A stretch of DNA of 64,000 nt from contig OV884012.1 in NCBI GenBank assembly GCA_930367205.1, positions 50,489,239 through 50,553,238 of the forward strand. The letters are read 5' to 3'. The DNA comes from Acanthosoma haemorrhoidale. Its lineage: Eukaryota; Arthropoda; Insecta; Hemiptera; Acanthosomatidae. The position numbers and the translations under genes were made by a program. Each line of letters starts with the position of its first letter. Position 1 is the first letter of the stretch. Positions 1-13,526 of this stretch are shown here, piece by piece. The notes beneath the pieces are model-generated. The model did not search any database and was not told where the DNA came from. It saw only the letters and a list, made by a program, of their open reading frames with translations.

Positions 1-75
1 TCGGTGGCGCACCGGCCAAGACACAAGGGATTGGCCTTCTCTTTCCAGAATGGGAAAAAAAAAAACACCACACCA
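1..75 (+). pseudogene. Scrap of a non-LTR reverse transcriptase
   Basis: The plus strand reads a short peptide with the core PAKTQGI followed by a hydrophobic-aromatic stretch. The same peptide and a very similar DNA stretch occur on the minus strand near 34055-34110, inside a larger RT pseudogene. In Jockey-like RTs this segment (N/G-K-T-x-x-x-x-F-S) lies between the catalytic FADD box and the LGI motif. The piece is cut by the window edge and degenerates into an A-rich tract after about position 50. Seen: the local match. Inferred: that it is a relic of the same RT family. Confidence 0.4.
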
Positions 76-217
76 CGCCTTTCCCAGTGAATACTTCATC
101 TTCTGCGCGATAGACTAGCACTCCTTCGAAGACATCTCTTCCACGTAAACGACGTCCTCGGCGGTACAACATCCAGTGCCATTACCACCAGTCTACTCTG
201 CTATTCTCCACTTTACA

Positions 218-401
218 ATCAAATTTGGGGTCTGGGCGATCTTCGCCTGTACTTAGATACCGAGTGTGAGGTTGTGTTCATGAGAACATACAACGTTCCT
301 CTACCTTCTCCGATATATGGAGTCAGATTAACGAATTGGTGGCCACCACTAGGCCGCGTACAAGGCACCAGACCAAACCTTATTAGTGATATTGCCCGAC
401 A
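218..401 (+). repeat. 3' part of an LTR-like dispersed repeat (third copy)
   Basis: The stretch shares an ordered series of words with 60215-60475: TTTGGG-TCTGG, then AGATACCGAGTGTGA, then a run ending CCTACCTTCTCC, then ATGGAGTCAGAT, and it ends in CCCGACA. The same end is found at 33889-33895. The preceding 140 bases may also belong to it, but I cannot align them by eye. Confidence 0.45.
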
Positions 402-3400
402 GCACTTACAATAATTAGTGTCTCAGATACAACACTTTATTCTATACTTCAATCTGATAACAAAGGCGAAAATCGTAAAATAATGTGAGACCATCGTAGA
501 TGATTTGATTGAAGCTCACAGCCTTTTTAGAGAGTAGTAAAAATCTTGCGATAGTCACAATAAAGTTACTTTCCTCTAGTAATGCTACTTCAAGTTTGTT
601 TTAAAGTATTTTTTCAGTTCATACGGAATTATAAGACGAGCACTAGAAATTATGACACACTTTGATGGGTAAACTAGGGATTTTATTAGAATAATGCATT
701 CATAATCATCATAACGATACTTTTTTTTTTATAAGCTAATATTAAGTAAAACTATGACTTGTGGCTTTTGTGGCGTTGTGCTGTAGTGATTTGGGCATAT
801 GTGGGACATGTTACTTTAGGGGTTGTTTAAAATGCCACTCCAGAAGGTACTCAATACTAAAAATAATCGATTAGCATGTCCGGGTAAAGAACTTTCCATT
901 TTTATCCATTAAGTGCAATAAGGTCAGTAATGCATACACCGGAAATTGTGTTTTCTGTCTGTCTTTTCATTTTTTTCTAGTTATATTATTTCAGCAAGCA
1001 GGCTAAACTAATATTTATATAAACTTATTCTTAGAACCAGTTATTAATTTTAATAAGTTTCAATGCAATACCAAAAGCCAAAACTTGAATAATATGTATA
1101 TAATACAAATATCAATGACATAAACTGTTATATTACTAATACAATAATAATACAGACCCAAGCTCATTAAATTTCCTACCCTTTTCATTTGCATCACTAA
1201 ATTGAAATGGGATTTAACTATCAGACAGTAATGTTATTTATGTATATTATGAGACCTAAGTTAGTTTTAAAGAAGGTAAAGAGGAAAAGAGGCTTCTGGA
1301 GTAATTAGTTTTAACATGAGGGTTTATTATTTTATAGCCTTGTTTGCCAGAGAGCATTATAATCACTTTTGACACAATTGAGATTTGGACCCTGTTTGTC
1401 ATTAAAAGTAATTAGAGTTTTGTTTAGTTGGCCACCTCTGGCTTCGAGCTTTGGGAAAGGTAGCCAAGCCCTGGTGGGAAAGTTTAAAATATTTATGGGG
1501 CTTTGGGGGGGACGAAGACAAATTAATTCCATGTGGAACTTCACTCCTGTAACAATATTCATAAATCACTGCCTTTTTCCACCCTTGGAGAAAACCAAAA
1601 CAGAAAAAAAAGAAGGAGGGAAGAAAAACAAAAAAGTGGGATACGAGACTAGACAGTCTGTTTACTTTAGTTGGGCAAAAAGAACAAACTAACCTATCTG
1701 TTTGTCCTTCAAAACTTAAAATTAAAAAAGTTTTATAATTTAAATTAATTTTTTTATACATCCACATATCTATTTATGAGCATAGCATAGGTTATCTGAT
1801 CGTAATTGTAAACCTGGCCCCTCTACAACAACTATAACACAATTATCAAGATGAGTTGCTTCGATCATATGATAGTAGTGTTAACATACTTACACCGCCA
1901 TTGTATCACCTCGATAAGTGATAACGGCAAAAGAACCCAAGTAACATGTAGCAGCAAATAAAAAGTTGAATTTAACGCCAATAAATCTATACAAACCGCA
2001 GTCACATTATGACAAGACCCCTGCCCGCAATTATATCTAACGAATTCGAGTCTGTGAAACATATAGAATTTCCTTGCAAAAGGATCAGATAGGAAAAACA
2101 AGAATTGAAATTGAATGACGTTTCGGGCAACTATACATACGTATCAATTGACGATCAACTTTGACGCTAGAAACCAAAAAATATTGTTTCCGTATGTTTA
2201 TAAAACAGGTTTGGATCAATGAAATTGAACAGTGAATTGATCAGCCTCCAAATTCAAAGTACTTATAATACAAACAATAAAAATTCAAAAAAGCCTCGCT
2301 ACCACATCTCCAGGGAGACCATAAATGCTTACCTACTAATAGCATACATACAAGGCAAAGAAGAACCGATGCATTCAAAAGCAGATTGTATGGATATCCA
2401 AATTGATCGAACGTCATCATGAGATCATATTAAAGGCATAACATACATATGATTATCACTAAATTTCGTAGGATGAACAGAACTAAAGGAGCGCTATAGA
2501 AGGAATATAGCTTGAATAAAGAGATTCACAAGACCTAAAGGTAAATTGTGGAAATGGTTTTATCTACTCATTTATCTCGTTAGCAAGTGAGAATAAGAAA
2601 GATAGTTCCGAATGTAGAGTGTGATCACTATTTTTAAATAACTCTATATCTCTTAACATAGTAGTAGGCCACGAAACCCTTGTATAAAAAGTCGTAGGTC
2701 AAGTAGAGGAGAGCCATAATTTTTTTTTGTGTCATCAAAATTAATTATAATAAACATTTCCCGTGATTGGCGTTAAAATAAAAATATTAACATCGATTGT
2801 GAACATTATAATTATTATGTGATTTTCAATTTATTGCTACTTACTTCTAATAATTACAATTATGTCTCATTAACCATGATAATTAATATTTATTTTAGAA
2901 TAACTGCCAAATTAGTTTATAGATTATTTAATAATGAGAATTACGAAATGATTGAGTGGAATAACAAAAACGCTGAAAATTAGAGTGACAATATTGCAGA
3001 ATCTTAATAATATCAAGTATTCCAGAAGCAGCCTGGTCTCCCTCACTTCAATGACAGTTTGACATTTCAGTGATCTTCAACGTAATACGGAAGGCAAAAA
3101 TGTCCCGTTTAATTATATCTAACGTAGCACTCAGTGGATTGGTGAATTTTTAACGAGTTGAATATCGGAGTTCACGGTATCGAGTAGCGGTCAGGGGTCA
3201 CGCTCTACATTTCAACCTTAAGTGTCTAAATAATTTAGTTTAGGGACTACAGTTATATGAATATGCCTATTTCCATTAAAATTGTTTCCTGCAGATTTAA
3301 TTTGCCATTTGGAGTAGTCAAAATTGACAGTTAATTTATGTTTACAAGAAAATACATCAATGTTATTCAATTTATAAATAGGAACGATTTCGAATGCCAA

Positions 3401-6400
3401 AAAGGTCAATGAAAGATGATTTATTGGTGGTTCCGGCTTGTTTACATTAAGGTATCAGCATCCTACATGACTGGAGGATATCAGCATTTGTTTTTTACGA
3501 GAATGTATGTATTTTACACAAATAATAAAGTACAAAGGCGTCACCAACAAGACTGTTATATATTTTTACTTCCTCGTTGTATAGGTAAAATCACAAGCTA
3601 AAACGACGATAAAAAATAATAAAAATTAACTTCTTAGAATCGAAAAGATTAAACAGGTCTGCTTACAATTTAAAACTGTACTTGTACAGAGCTATATTGT
3701 TTTATAGTAAAAATTGATGTCCCAATATCGTCATCACTCAGTTCTTCAATGTGTTGGTTGGCTAATTTCAATTTACCGGCAGAGAAAATTGTTAAAAATT
3801 TCACTTTCTACTCGATCAATTAATTATTTTTCCTTTACAGGTGTAGAAAAAGAGACTTTTTAGCACACACAGGTACCTGTCCGCTCAGTATGGCAACAAA
3901 ACATTTGAAATGAAAAAAAAATACTAGTGTCAGTACTAATGAGCTTGTAAGGGAGGAAGGGATCACATGATTACATTAGAAAGAAAACGGAGTTAAGAAG
4001 GGCTCTCTGGCCATCATAGTTCATAACGAATGTACGGAAAATCTAAAAGGGTGATGAAATTTAAAAATATCCTTATAGTCAAAACAAAGGGCCGGTTTTC
4101 TTTTAAAAAGCATGTCGTTGTAACCGAATGATTTATGTAATCATTTATTCCAGAAATGACTGGTGATGACTGATATGAGACAGAAAACCAACCAAAGGCA
4201 TTGCTAAGAGTCGTTATAAAAATACCCGAAATAACGTATCGTCCATCGTTACTAGCGATATACACTGTAATTTATTAGTAGTTTTGTTTGTTTCAGGGCA
4301 TGACAACGTCAAGGATTGTTGATGCCCATATATACATATCAATTTTCGTGATTTTTCAAATTGTAAATGTTTTAAATTATTTAGTGAAAACACATTTTTG
4401 TTTTGCTATTTTGTGGCGCAAGGAAAAATATTTGTAAAAGTGTTTTGGGGATTATTAAAAAATAAACCATAGCATTTTCGCGACTGATCGGAGTGCAGGT
4501 TGCACCTCAGTCCTATCAGTTGTCAGTCTTCATGTAAACTTGATAGTTGTGGTAAAAATACTCCAAGCGATTTAAAATTTTAAATGTTTACTCTGCAACA
4601 CTGCCATCTTCACTCAAAGCAATATTATTCGTAAAGTGTAAATAGCAAATAAACGACGCTAACATCACCTAAAGCAGAGACATGGAATGAGACCGTAAAG
4701 CAATTTGTGTCTTATAAAGGCTCAAAGGCAGAACAACACACACGCAGATTCTATTCCGGCAAAATAGCTACCGTTCAAAATTCATTTTCCTACCAACGAC
4801 ATCGTTAATGTTTATAGTAGCTACTGTTTTTGGCCCGTGAAAACAATAATTGGATTTAAATTTCATTAAAGGTTAGCGCAGAGAGGAAACGGGTAGCGCT
4901 TGTGGTGAAAGAGCCCGACTATGTTCTTGTGTTGTTGGAAAGGCTTGGGCTTCGGAATTGATGTAATTTGTACTAAACCGTACGTGCTAGGGGCCAGAGC
5001 GGCCGTTGGGTTAAAATCAACACGGATGTGAAAACAAAGCTGGTCCCTCAATTACCGCATCACGGAGCTAAGTGTTATTCTTCTGTTTCTTGAACGGGCT
5101 GCCTCGCAATCAAAACACCGCAGTCGGCCCATCTAGGCTATCAATTTATCAGCCAACAGATTTTAGTCGTGATAATTATTACTATAGTTCTCAAAACATT
5201 TACACTTTATATCTTACTGATAAATTTCAGTTATAAGTCAAACTCGACCATATGTAAAAAAGCAGTATATTGTTGAAGGAAACGTGTGTGGAAATATAGA
5301 AAAATTTTGAGGGCTTTTGACGATGGCACAAACTCATTATTTTATAGCTGAATACCTTTTATTGTCTATAAATATATGTCGCAAACCTTTACGAATAATT
5401 GGAGATCATAGTGCCACCAAAGACACTCACATAATTCTAAGTGAAAATTGGATGGAGGAGAAGGGAAATTGACTGGAAAAAGGGATTAATATGACCAAAC
5501 GTTGAAATAGGGAAATATTTATGTCTAGTGTACGGTAGTATTTTAGGTTAGGCTCAGAGTAATAAAATTTTATGATATTGACATCTACTGTTCTAAGGAA
5601 CACTTCTTTATTTAGTTTTAATAGAAACAAAATAACACCCTGTAAGAACTGAGAGAGAGATTTTTTTCCAAGGCCTTCTATCTCCACACTCGCCACTTGA
5701 CTATCTACAACAAACATAATCTCACACACAAGCTTCATTTAATACGTTAAGGTTAAGTTAATTCGTCAGCACTGGACGGACGAAACCTCAGCGATCAATA
5801 AGGCCGTTACACTAGTATTCATTAAGGAAATAATATGAAAAATGCAGGGTTAGAATGAAGAGTGTAATTCAAGATATACATACTGTCCTTGGTGATTACT
5901 GAAGGAGTTCTGATTGAAATGACTATAACATTAAAAAGCTGGATGGATGACTGACCCCCCCCCCCCCCCATTTCAAGCCTATATGTCATGAATTGGAGTG
6001 CTAAGGAATATTAGAAAACAGTTATTGTAAATTTAAATCAGTATTTTAACATGCAACAAGATTTTATGAAAAACGATCCACCCATTTGAGCCAACTGATC
6101 CTGAAACGCTCCACAAATACCTCCAGTGTAGCTTGAATAGGGATTGGTTGAGATAACCGGCCGATTCCAAATACTAATATGAAGAGGCATCACTGAATGT
6201 CCGTCCGCGGATGTCGTCAATTCATTATAATGTAGCTTTTTTTACCATTCACTCTCACTGGTTGTGATTATATTTCATTTGTTATAATTAATTAATAAAG
6301 GTGAAAAATGAATCTTTTTCGGTATATTTTGATAACTAGTGTCATTTGTATCTTATTATTGATACCTGATATGAGTTGCTGGTTTCCAAAGTCCTCAAAA

Positions 6401-8907
6401 GTTTGTATTGTTTTGGTTGTTCTTTCAAGAAAGGATGCCTTCCTAAACTGAAACAGCTTCCACTTCTTTGGAAAATGTACTCTATGCTTATAGATAGATA
6501 TCGGAAAGGAGAGAGAAAAGCCATGGGAATAAAATTCAAAATAATATTATTGTATCCGGAATGTCTCAAAACCTATTGTTGGCGAAAGAAAAAATAGATA
6601 AGATTGACACCCTACCTGAATGAATGAAGGACAAAGAGGACTTTTTCGGTAACGTTTTCTACACACTCAGGCCATTACGAGTTTTTTAGTTGAGCAATTG
6701 ATTTGACTGGAAGGCGCTACAAGTTCACTAATGTACCAGAAAGTTTTAACACTGAATTTTATTTGTAACTTTTTCACTTAACGTAAATACGCCATAAAAT
6801 AATTAAACTGAATTTCAAAATGATCCACTAAGCCAGGAGAGGGGGAAATACGATTCACTGTTTCATTAATTTGACAAGTTAATGCCTTTTTAATAATGGG
6901 ATATTGAATACGGGCGGCCTAAATAATTTCGGTTCCCTTCAACGAGGCTTTATCATTTTAATATAGGCTAAGATACAATAAATGAGGCCCTGGCAGCGAT
7001 GATGTGAATTGATTAGGAGGGCTGTGCACTGGAGAATGGCGAGGATGGGCAAAAGGAGCCGGTTAGCGCGCACCCCTCAGCGGCCTACAACAAATCCTCT
7101 TAAGGTCCGATCTCCTTAGCGATAATAAATACAAAGCAAACAGCAACCACCCTTGGGAGCAAATCCACTCCTATTCAACCCCCTCTTTCGTCTCCTTTTT
7201 GAAAAACGCCTTTATATTTTTGTTTCTAAACGAATCAAAGTGGATCCAGTTACAGAAATACAACCTTGAAAGAAAAAGCTGAACCAGCCCCACAAAGCAT
7301 TTTCTTAAGTCTTCAAAGTCCCGAAATAGTAGTATCATAGATAATATTATTAATCATTACTAAGAAAATAGTGATAGGACTGTGATTCCTGCCCTTCAAA
7401 GTACACACTATTTTTCCAATTGAGTTCTCCCTACCTGCATGCAAGTCTTGGCACATCCATTCTATTATTGGTCCTCCTTCATTCTCAAAAACATAACGGA
7501 TTACAGTATTTTTTCCAAGTTACTATCGAATTATGATTACATTTATTAAATTTTTAGCTTAAATTAGATACATAATAACAATTAGGTTTGATGTGCAAAC
7601 CAAATATGTCACTTGATGATTACTGATTCAATACAAGTGGTACAATTCAAGTCACGTGTGTTGTTGAGGTTTTTGTAGTCTACTTAAGTCCCAATACATA
7701 TTACGTACTATTAACGAGGAGTCAAAGATTTATGATTTGATACCTCAAAGAAAAAGGTATAAAAAAGATACAAGATTCTTTTAGAAAAATATTTATTTTT
7801 ACATTACTAATTAATTGATTGATGACCATTTCATGTGGCTGGTTTTGGTTTTAGCATCATTGGAGCATCAAGTGGAACTACTATGCATATATAGTCTAAA
7901 AAAAACCAAGCTGAAGTAGCGAACACAATGTAAATTGCCATTTTAATGAATGTAGTAATTATAGTTTTTACAGTTTTAATTGGTCAAGTTGAGATCTTTG
8001 ATTTTATACCACCATGACATTTGTATAACACATATTTACTTTAATGCCAACTTATTAATTCACTTACTCTATTTTTTTTTTTTTTAGGAGATATCTATAT
8101 TTTGTTTTTATACCCAAACTCAAATGGAAAAGAGAGACAGGTTAGATGAAAACTTAAGGGTTTCTGGTTTAAAAAAAAGATTTGTTGTGTTCGGGCAGTC
8201 TCAAACGGTTCAAATCCTGGCCCTACAGCCATTTTTTTTTTTTTTTTTTTTCATCCAGCAATAACTTAAATATACATCCATTGGATTTCATACTGCCACT
8301 AATAATTGTAAATACAATACATTGTAGCATACAATATTTAAACTAACTTTTCACGTCATCGTCAAGCCACGCAATGTAATTTACAATTTTATCTCCTGCG
8401 TCGCGACCACTCACATTCTCCTCATCAACATCTAAGCTAAAACCTAACCACGTGCCTAAGTATAGGAGTCCAATATATATTCTAATTTAATAAAATATCT
8501 TTGGCCAGATAAAATCATGCAGGGCTCAAAATAAATTATTTTGATAATGTTTGTATGAAAGCCGGCTATTGTAACCGTGGAGTAATCCCGACTAAATACT
8601 TCTTTGTTTCAGCCATTATGAAAAGCTTCGTAGTCTATAATAATACAGCTCGTTAATAATCCGAAACAAAGAAGTTAGCAGAAAGACTGATAAGAAGTTC
8701 TCAATATCGAGGAGGAAAATGCCAGAAGTATTGAGACCGTTATACACCATTAAGACCTCAGAGGAAAACAAGATTATTTCAGCTCTGGAAAATTTTGAGA
8801 GATCAATTCTGATTTGTAAACGGCAATATGTAAAAGTAAAAACACATCTAAGGTTTCGTACTTTTTTACACTGGCCATAAACTGTACAGTAGACAGCTCA
8901 GAATATA
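402..8907. other. AT-rich non-coding region, no gene recognised
   Basis: There are only short chance reading frames here and no domain that I recognise. The region contains a 15-base C run (5955-5969), two stretches visibly richer in GC than their surroundings (about 4865-5140 and 7005-7200), and a run of 20 T (8232-8251) preceded by a perfect pol III B-box word GGTTCAAATCC at 8207-8217. No A box sits at tRNA spacing upstream of that word, so I do not call a tRNA. Confidence 0.6.
5955..5969. repeat. Poly-C tract, 15 C
   Basis: Uninterrupted run of 15 C (15 G on the minus strand) in otherwise AT-rich DNA. Shorter C runs of about 11 lie at 13329-13339 and 19660-19670. Confidence 0.95.
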
Positions 8908-9155
8908 TCTGTGGCGGTCGTGGAAAACTAGATACGTGGAGTTATCTGAAAAAAGGGTTAACCGTATTCACATGCCACATTTTTTAAAATTTATGTCATG
9001 TTAAAACGGATAATTCTAGTTCCATTGCATGGGGAAGAATTTCAAATGTGAAGATTAAGGTAGCTTGATTTTGTTCGTTCAATTTTAGTAACTTTATTTG
9101 TCCATTACGTAAGACAATGATTTCGACTTAACTGGTTTTTCATGACCGCCCCAGA
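8908..9155. mobile_element. MITE with terminal inverted repeats and TA target duplication
   Basis: The left end TCTGTGGCGGTCGTGGAAAA and the right end, read on the minus strand, TCTGGGGCGGTCATGAAAAA form inverted repeats of about 20 bp with three mismatches. Both ends are flanked by TA, the usual target duplication of Tc1/mariner-type elements. The 248 bp interior has no coding capacity. A second diverged copy lies at 10946-11178 and shares internal words such as GCTAACCGTAT-like, AAGGTGGCTTAAGTTTGTTCG-like and TCAATGATTTYGACTTA-like segments. I infer a non-autonomous DNA transposon mobilised by a Tc1/mariner-type transposase. The parent element is not recognised here. Confidence 0.75.
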
Positions 9156-10945
9156 TATCAATTTGTGATTTAATGTCAAAATTGCTATAATCTAAAATGA
9201 TAAGTTATGCAAAGTCTATTTATATATATATATGGTTAGTCTATTTAATTAATTTTATTGTTAGTATTTCAATTTAAATTAAAATATATTTTGGGTTCAG
9301 AGGGCTAAATTTTCGGTTTGGTAAACGATTTCGTTACTTGGCAGTAGAAGGGTTTGGGATGGGTTATTATTATATTAAAGTATTGGTAACACCTGGGAGT
9401 GAGCAGAGATTAATGATTTGAACCGGCTTATGACGCTTTAAGAAAAGGATTTCACACAATTACAAGGACAAAAGTTTCAATAGAAGGATGGAATTATCAA
9501 AGTTTTCAAATGCTTTAGTAAAGGTAAATATATGTGTAGTTGCTTGGCAATTGGCGTATTGAAGGTCTTGCGTGATTTTCTTGAGAGGAAATCGGGTGGA
9601 AATTCCTGGTCGGAAGTAAGATTGCAGGGTATGTAAACGTGTTTGCAGGAATCAGAAAATTTGGCGCTGAACTAGTATCCAGGGGTTTCAAAAGAATAGC
9701 GAGTATTGATATGACACGATAATCTAGGGGGATGTGTGATTAGGAACTGAGAACATTTGTTATTTTCCAGGAAGGAGAAAATGTGGAATTTGATATAGAG
9801 CAATTATAAATGTGAAGCAATATGAGAGTACATTAAGGCATTCCCGGAAAGCGAACGCCATCGGGACCACCCGAATTTGTTCTTGATTTCTTGCTTAAGG
9901 AAATGACGTCAGTAGGAAGTATGAAAGTGAAAAGAAGTTCTGGTTGTGTTGATTGGTCTGGGCGGGAAGGTTTTTCGATGAAGCAGTGGAGAAATACGGA
10001 AAATAAGAATTTAGTTTATTGGCAGAAAAGTGGCCAACAGGAGATGTTTAAGGATTAATAAGGGAAAACTCGTGGAGGATGTCCGATTTTTTACGAGGGT
10101 CTGTTGCAGAAATGGGATCGTGATTCACAATCTCAGTTCGAGAACAATAAAGTTACAAATATTACCCAGAATCATGTTTTTTGAGCAGAATGGTATTTAA
10201 AAAGAAGCAGATTTAATTGAAAGGCTATCGAGGAAGGCCTCAGCTGCAGAGAGACGCCGAGCAGATTAAGAAGTGGGCATCAGCTGGTGGGCCGGGGCTT
10301 AGACTACATCAGCCGGGATGGGTCATTACCATGGGAATAAGAGCAGGGGAGCCACGGCTCAGATTGATTGTCTTAGCCTCATTGATCATTCCCCACAGCA
10401 GGAAACTCCCTCTTAAATGTTTAAATGTTTCTCTCTCCATCAATTTCTTCTCTCCCTCTTATAATAACCTAGATAGTGGCTGGTAATTTTAATCAAGGCT
10501 CTTTTGAAAGAGTAAACGTCATTTTCATTCTGAGCTTATTTCGCGGTTTAGTTCTACAAAGTATGGCGATGGTATCGAAAAACAAATATCAGATAATATC
10601 ACTGTTGTCTAGGGCGCAGTAAGTAAAACCTTAAAAACATGAAATCTAAGTTTGTTTGCCAAAGGGTTATGCTAAACCCTTTTTCTTTTAGGCAAACACT
10701 ATCAAATCCACGACAACGGAAAATTTTAATATTAGCAACCCCACTGTTTTATACCCCTATTATTTGCCTGAACAAAGCGTTATTAGATTGGATTCTATTT
10801 TGTGATTCCATTTGTGTACCTCACTTTGTGGAAAGTGACCAGGAAAATTGGTTTTGATATTACTTATTGAATTTACGAAAAAAACTAAACAGAAATGCAT
10901 TTTTTGAATAAAGTAATGTAACAATACTATAATTTATTTAATAAA
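9156..10945. other. AT-rich non-coding region
   Basis: No gene, domain or clear repeat recognised. An 89-codon plus-strand frame at 10217-10486 is richer in GC and codes for Gly/Arg/Leu-rich sequence, but it shows no family motif and I do not call it a gene. Confidence 0.5.
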
Positions 10946-11178
10946 TCGTGAAAAAGTGGATAAGTCCAGTTTGCTGAAAAATAGCTAACCGTATCTACAC
11001 GGTCACTTTGAATGTAATTATGTCGTGTAAGTTGGGTAAAATCATGTTCCGTGCCAATAGGAAGAGGAACTTGAAGTTTAAGGTGGCTTAAGTTTGTTCG
11101 TTAGATTTCAGTTACATGATTAGTCAAGTTCTTCAGTCAATGATTTTGACTTATCAACTTTTTCACGACCACCACAGA
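10946..11178. mobile_element. Second, left-truncated copy of the TIR-bearing MITE
   Basis: The right end, read on the minus strand, is TCTGTGGTGGTCGTGAAAAA, nearly identical to the ends of the copy at 8908-9155. The left end keeps only the inner part TCGTGAAAAAGTGG, and the outer 9-10 bases of the TIR are missing or replaced by AT-rich sequence. The interior aligns in order with the first copy, with several small gaps, so the two are old relatives and not a recent duplication. Confidence 0.65.
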
Positions 11179-11870
11179 AATAACAACCAGTATATTTTAT
11201 AATGTATACTTTACAATATGCTTATTATTGATTTATTAAAAAAAAACTAATAATTTCTTACAATTTAATATATACTATATCTTCTAATTTCTTATGATTT
11301 AAGAGCATATATACATATTCTTCTTCTTGTCCTTTTAATCAATCCGATTCCAATGACTAATTTGATCCTTCCTGTGCTATCCCCTTTTGTTATTTTACCT
11401 TGTAATTAGAATAAAACCTTCCACACCGAACTTTCATATGCATTACGTAATTTGTTTATCATCCTTTTCTTTCTTTTTTCCTATTTTCCATAAATTCTAC
11501 TGAAACTAAAACTGAACTCACATAGTTTCACACCGTCACACTTAACTTTCTGATAAGACCACGCTCTAAGAATTCGACTACCACCTCTTATTTTCTGTTA
11601 TTTACAATTTTGTCGCGGTCCAAAGGAAACTATTTGGCAGACCGGATGCGGTTTCGGATAAATCGGAGAAACATGGCCAGCGTATAAACAGAGCTTCCCT
11701 CGACGTGCCACAAGATGGGGTTGTATTGTCTTACAGTGACCTTGCGCAATGCGGGATGTATTTTTATAAAACAAAGTGCAGGTCTTACAACTCTGAAATT
11801 AAGAAAAGCACGTTTATATATTGCTATTTCTAATAACATTTCCAATCGAACTTAATCAAGATTTTCTATT
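11179..11870. other. AT-rich non-coding region with a short dispersed repeat
   Basis: No gene seen. About 45 bases at 11586-11632 (TTATTTTCTGTTA...CAATTTTGT...GTCC...AAACT) resemble 60676-60720. Confidence 0.5.
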
Positions 11871-11885
11871 TAAATTGCTTGATTA
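11871..11885. repeat. Target-site duplication, left (15 bp)
   Basis: TAAATTGCTTGATTA, repeated exactly at 12796-12810 on the other side of the Jockey-like copy. Confidence 0.9.
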
Positions 11886-12453
11886 CCAATGGCGAATCAA
11901 AGTCAATGAAGTGATGTTCCCAAATAACGTTTACCCTCTGCCGCAAGTCCATTCAATTCCTCTCCCTGTGTCTGAGAGAGTACGGTATTTAGGCTTCCAT
12001 CTCAACAAAATACTGACATGGAACCCACAAACGAGGCTAAAAAGACAAGAACTAAACAGACGCTTTGGACATCTGTACAGACTACTTCGAAGGACAGCCT
12101 ATCTCTCAATAGAAAATAAACTACTTATTTACAAAGTTATACTTAAGCCAATCTGGACATAAGGAATAGAGTTATGGGGGACAGCAAAAAAGTCAAACAT
12201 CAAGCGCATCCAATCCTTTCAATCAAAAGTACTGAGAACAATAGAAAATTCCCCTTATTACGTAAGCAACAAAACCCTTCATAATTATCTAAATATACCC
12301 TACATTCTTGAACTCATCACTTCCAAGTTCATAAAATTCCATAGTAACCTATCCAACCACCCTAATTCCCTAGCACAGTCATTGCACTGCACCACTCATC
12401 CCTGAAATGATCCTCGGAGACTAAAACGGCAGTGGCCTCGTGACCTGCTATAA
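11886..12453 (+). pseudogene. ORF2 C-terminal fragment (post-RT region), disabled
   Basis: This is homologous to residues from about 702 to the end of the intact ORF2 encoded at 27230-29920 (minus). It starts in the WRIKVNE motif that follows the catalytic FADD box, then continues through the VRYLGFHL, LTWNP and LKRQELNRRFG segments to the terminal KRQWPRDLL. It is broken. A segment after WRIKVNE is deleted and scrambled, a TAT-to-TAA change stops the frame at 12160-12162 (within KPIWT-Y), and a further TGA occurs near 12403. No catalytic part of the RT is present, so this copy cannot make a working protein. Confidence 0.9.
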
Positions 12454-12795
12454 ATAAGTGACAGTGGGAGTCTTGGCAATGGTTATTTTCTCTAATCATG
12501 TCCTGAGCGTTTGTGGCTCTCGCGCTCTTGGTCAGCCTCCGCTGGCTCTTATCCAGCGACGCGGCTGACGTTGGAGCGTGGGGAACTTCCCAAGACTCCG
12601 CTTACTCCTTCGCACGCGAGGGAGGTGACATCCATGTGGACTTGGGGGGCCTCTGGGCTGTTTGTATATACAGTATGAATGAGCAAGTGAATGAAAATTG
12701 TAAATTGATATGAACGAGATCATATAGCACAATTACTTATAGCCCAATCAGGCAGATTGTAATTTTATCATAATAAAGTTGTTTTATTATAACCA
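11886..12795 (+). mobile_element. 5'-truncated Jockey-like non-LTR retrotransposon (copy 3 of the family)
   Basis: This 910 bp insertion is bounded by a perfect 15 bp target duplication. It carries the last part of ORF2, the family 3' UTR (shared with 26890-27229 on the minus strand), and a terminal AATAAAG followed by a short T-rich end. The perfect duplication fixes both ends. The 5' truncation is the usual outcome of incomplete target-primed reverse transcription. Confidence 0.92.
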
Positions 12796-12810
12796 TAAAT
12801 TGCTTGATTA
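12796..12810. repeat. Target-site duplication, right (15 bp)
   Basis: Exact repeat of 11871-11885. Confidence 0.9.
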
Positions 12811-13526
12811 ATAATCACTTATGAGAATCTGGCAAAATGATAAAATAAAAGAAGGTGACCTTGTTAATATTTTAAAGGCTTTAAGAGAACATTTTAAACC
12901 GTTCAAACACACCCAGGAAATTTTTAGGTAGGTATACCTTTATAAATACTGTAATGAAAATTGTCTTTTTTAAACCTTAATACAATGAAATACATGATTA
13001 TAGATGTCATTTGTTGGAAGAAGAGATGAATATTTGAAAACCTCGCTTGTAATGCTAAACTCACTAAGAACGGTTCTGTTGTTTTTTTTGAATCCGCAGA
13101 GGTTTAAATAAAGATTGGAGCGGCGACCCTCTGTGTTTGACTGTATTCGGGTAATGAGTCATCTCAGCGGCCGGAGTGAATTGAATATTTCATGAAGCTG
13201 TCCGTCTGCTTGGACCCAGAAAAGAATACTAAATAAAGAGCGTTGCGGTTGGCATTGTTCGTGGCCACTAGGGCGCAGTCCCCTCCCGAACTTCTCTTAG
13301 CCATTTACCAGTGTAGCGGCTTTTGTAACCCCCCCCCCCTCCTCCGCTCCTTCACCTGACCGGAGTTTATTCACTTCCACTTTAGCATATCGTGAGCTTA
13401 TATCCCGTTTATATCCATTTATAATCAGTTGGGTTATGAATTACTAAATATTACTTGTAAAACTAAAAATTTGAATTTTTAATCCATTAACCATGCTTAG
13501 GCGTCACAGTATTTATATTATACTTT
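12811..13526. other. Non-coding region
   Basis: AT-rich up to about 13080, then a GC-richer stretch (13240-13350) containing an 11-C run at 13329-13339. No gene recognised. Confidence 0.5.

Noticed and set aside
1402..1767. 121-codon minus-strand frame and its 107-codon plus-strand partner
   Set aside because: Overlapping frames on both strands through an A/G-rich tract, with no motif and Phe/Lys-rich low complexity. Likely chance.
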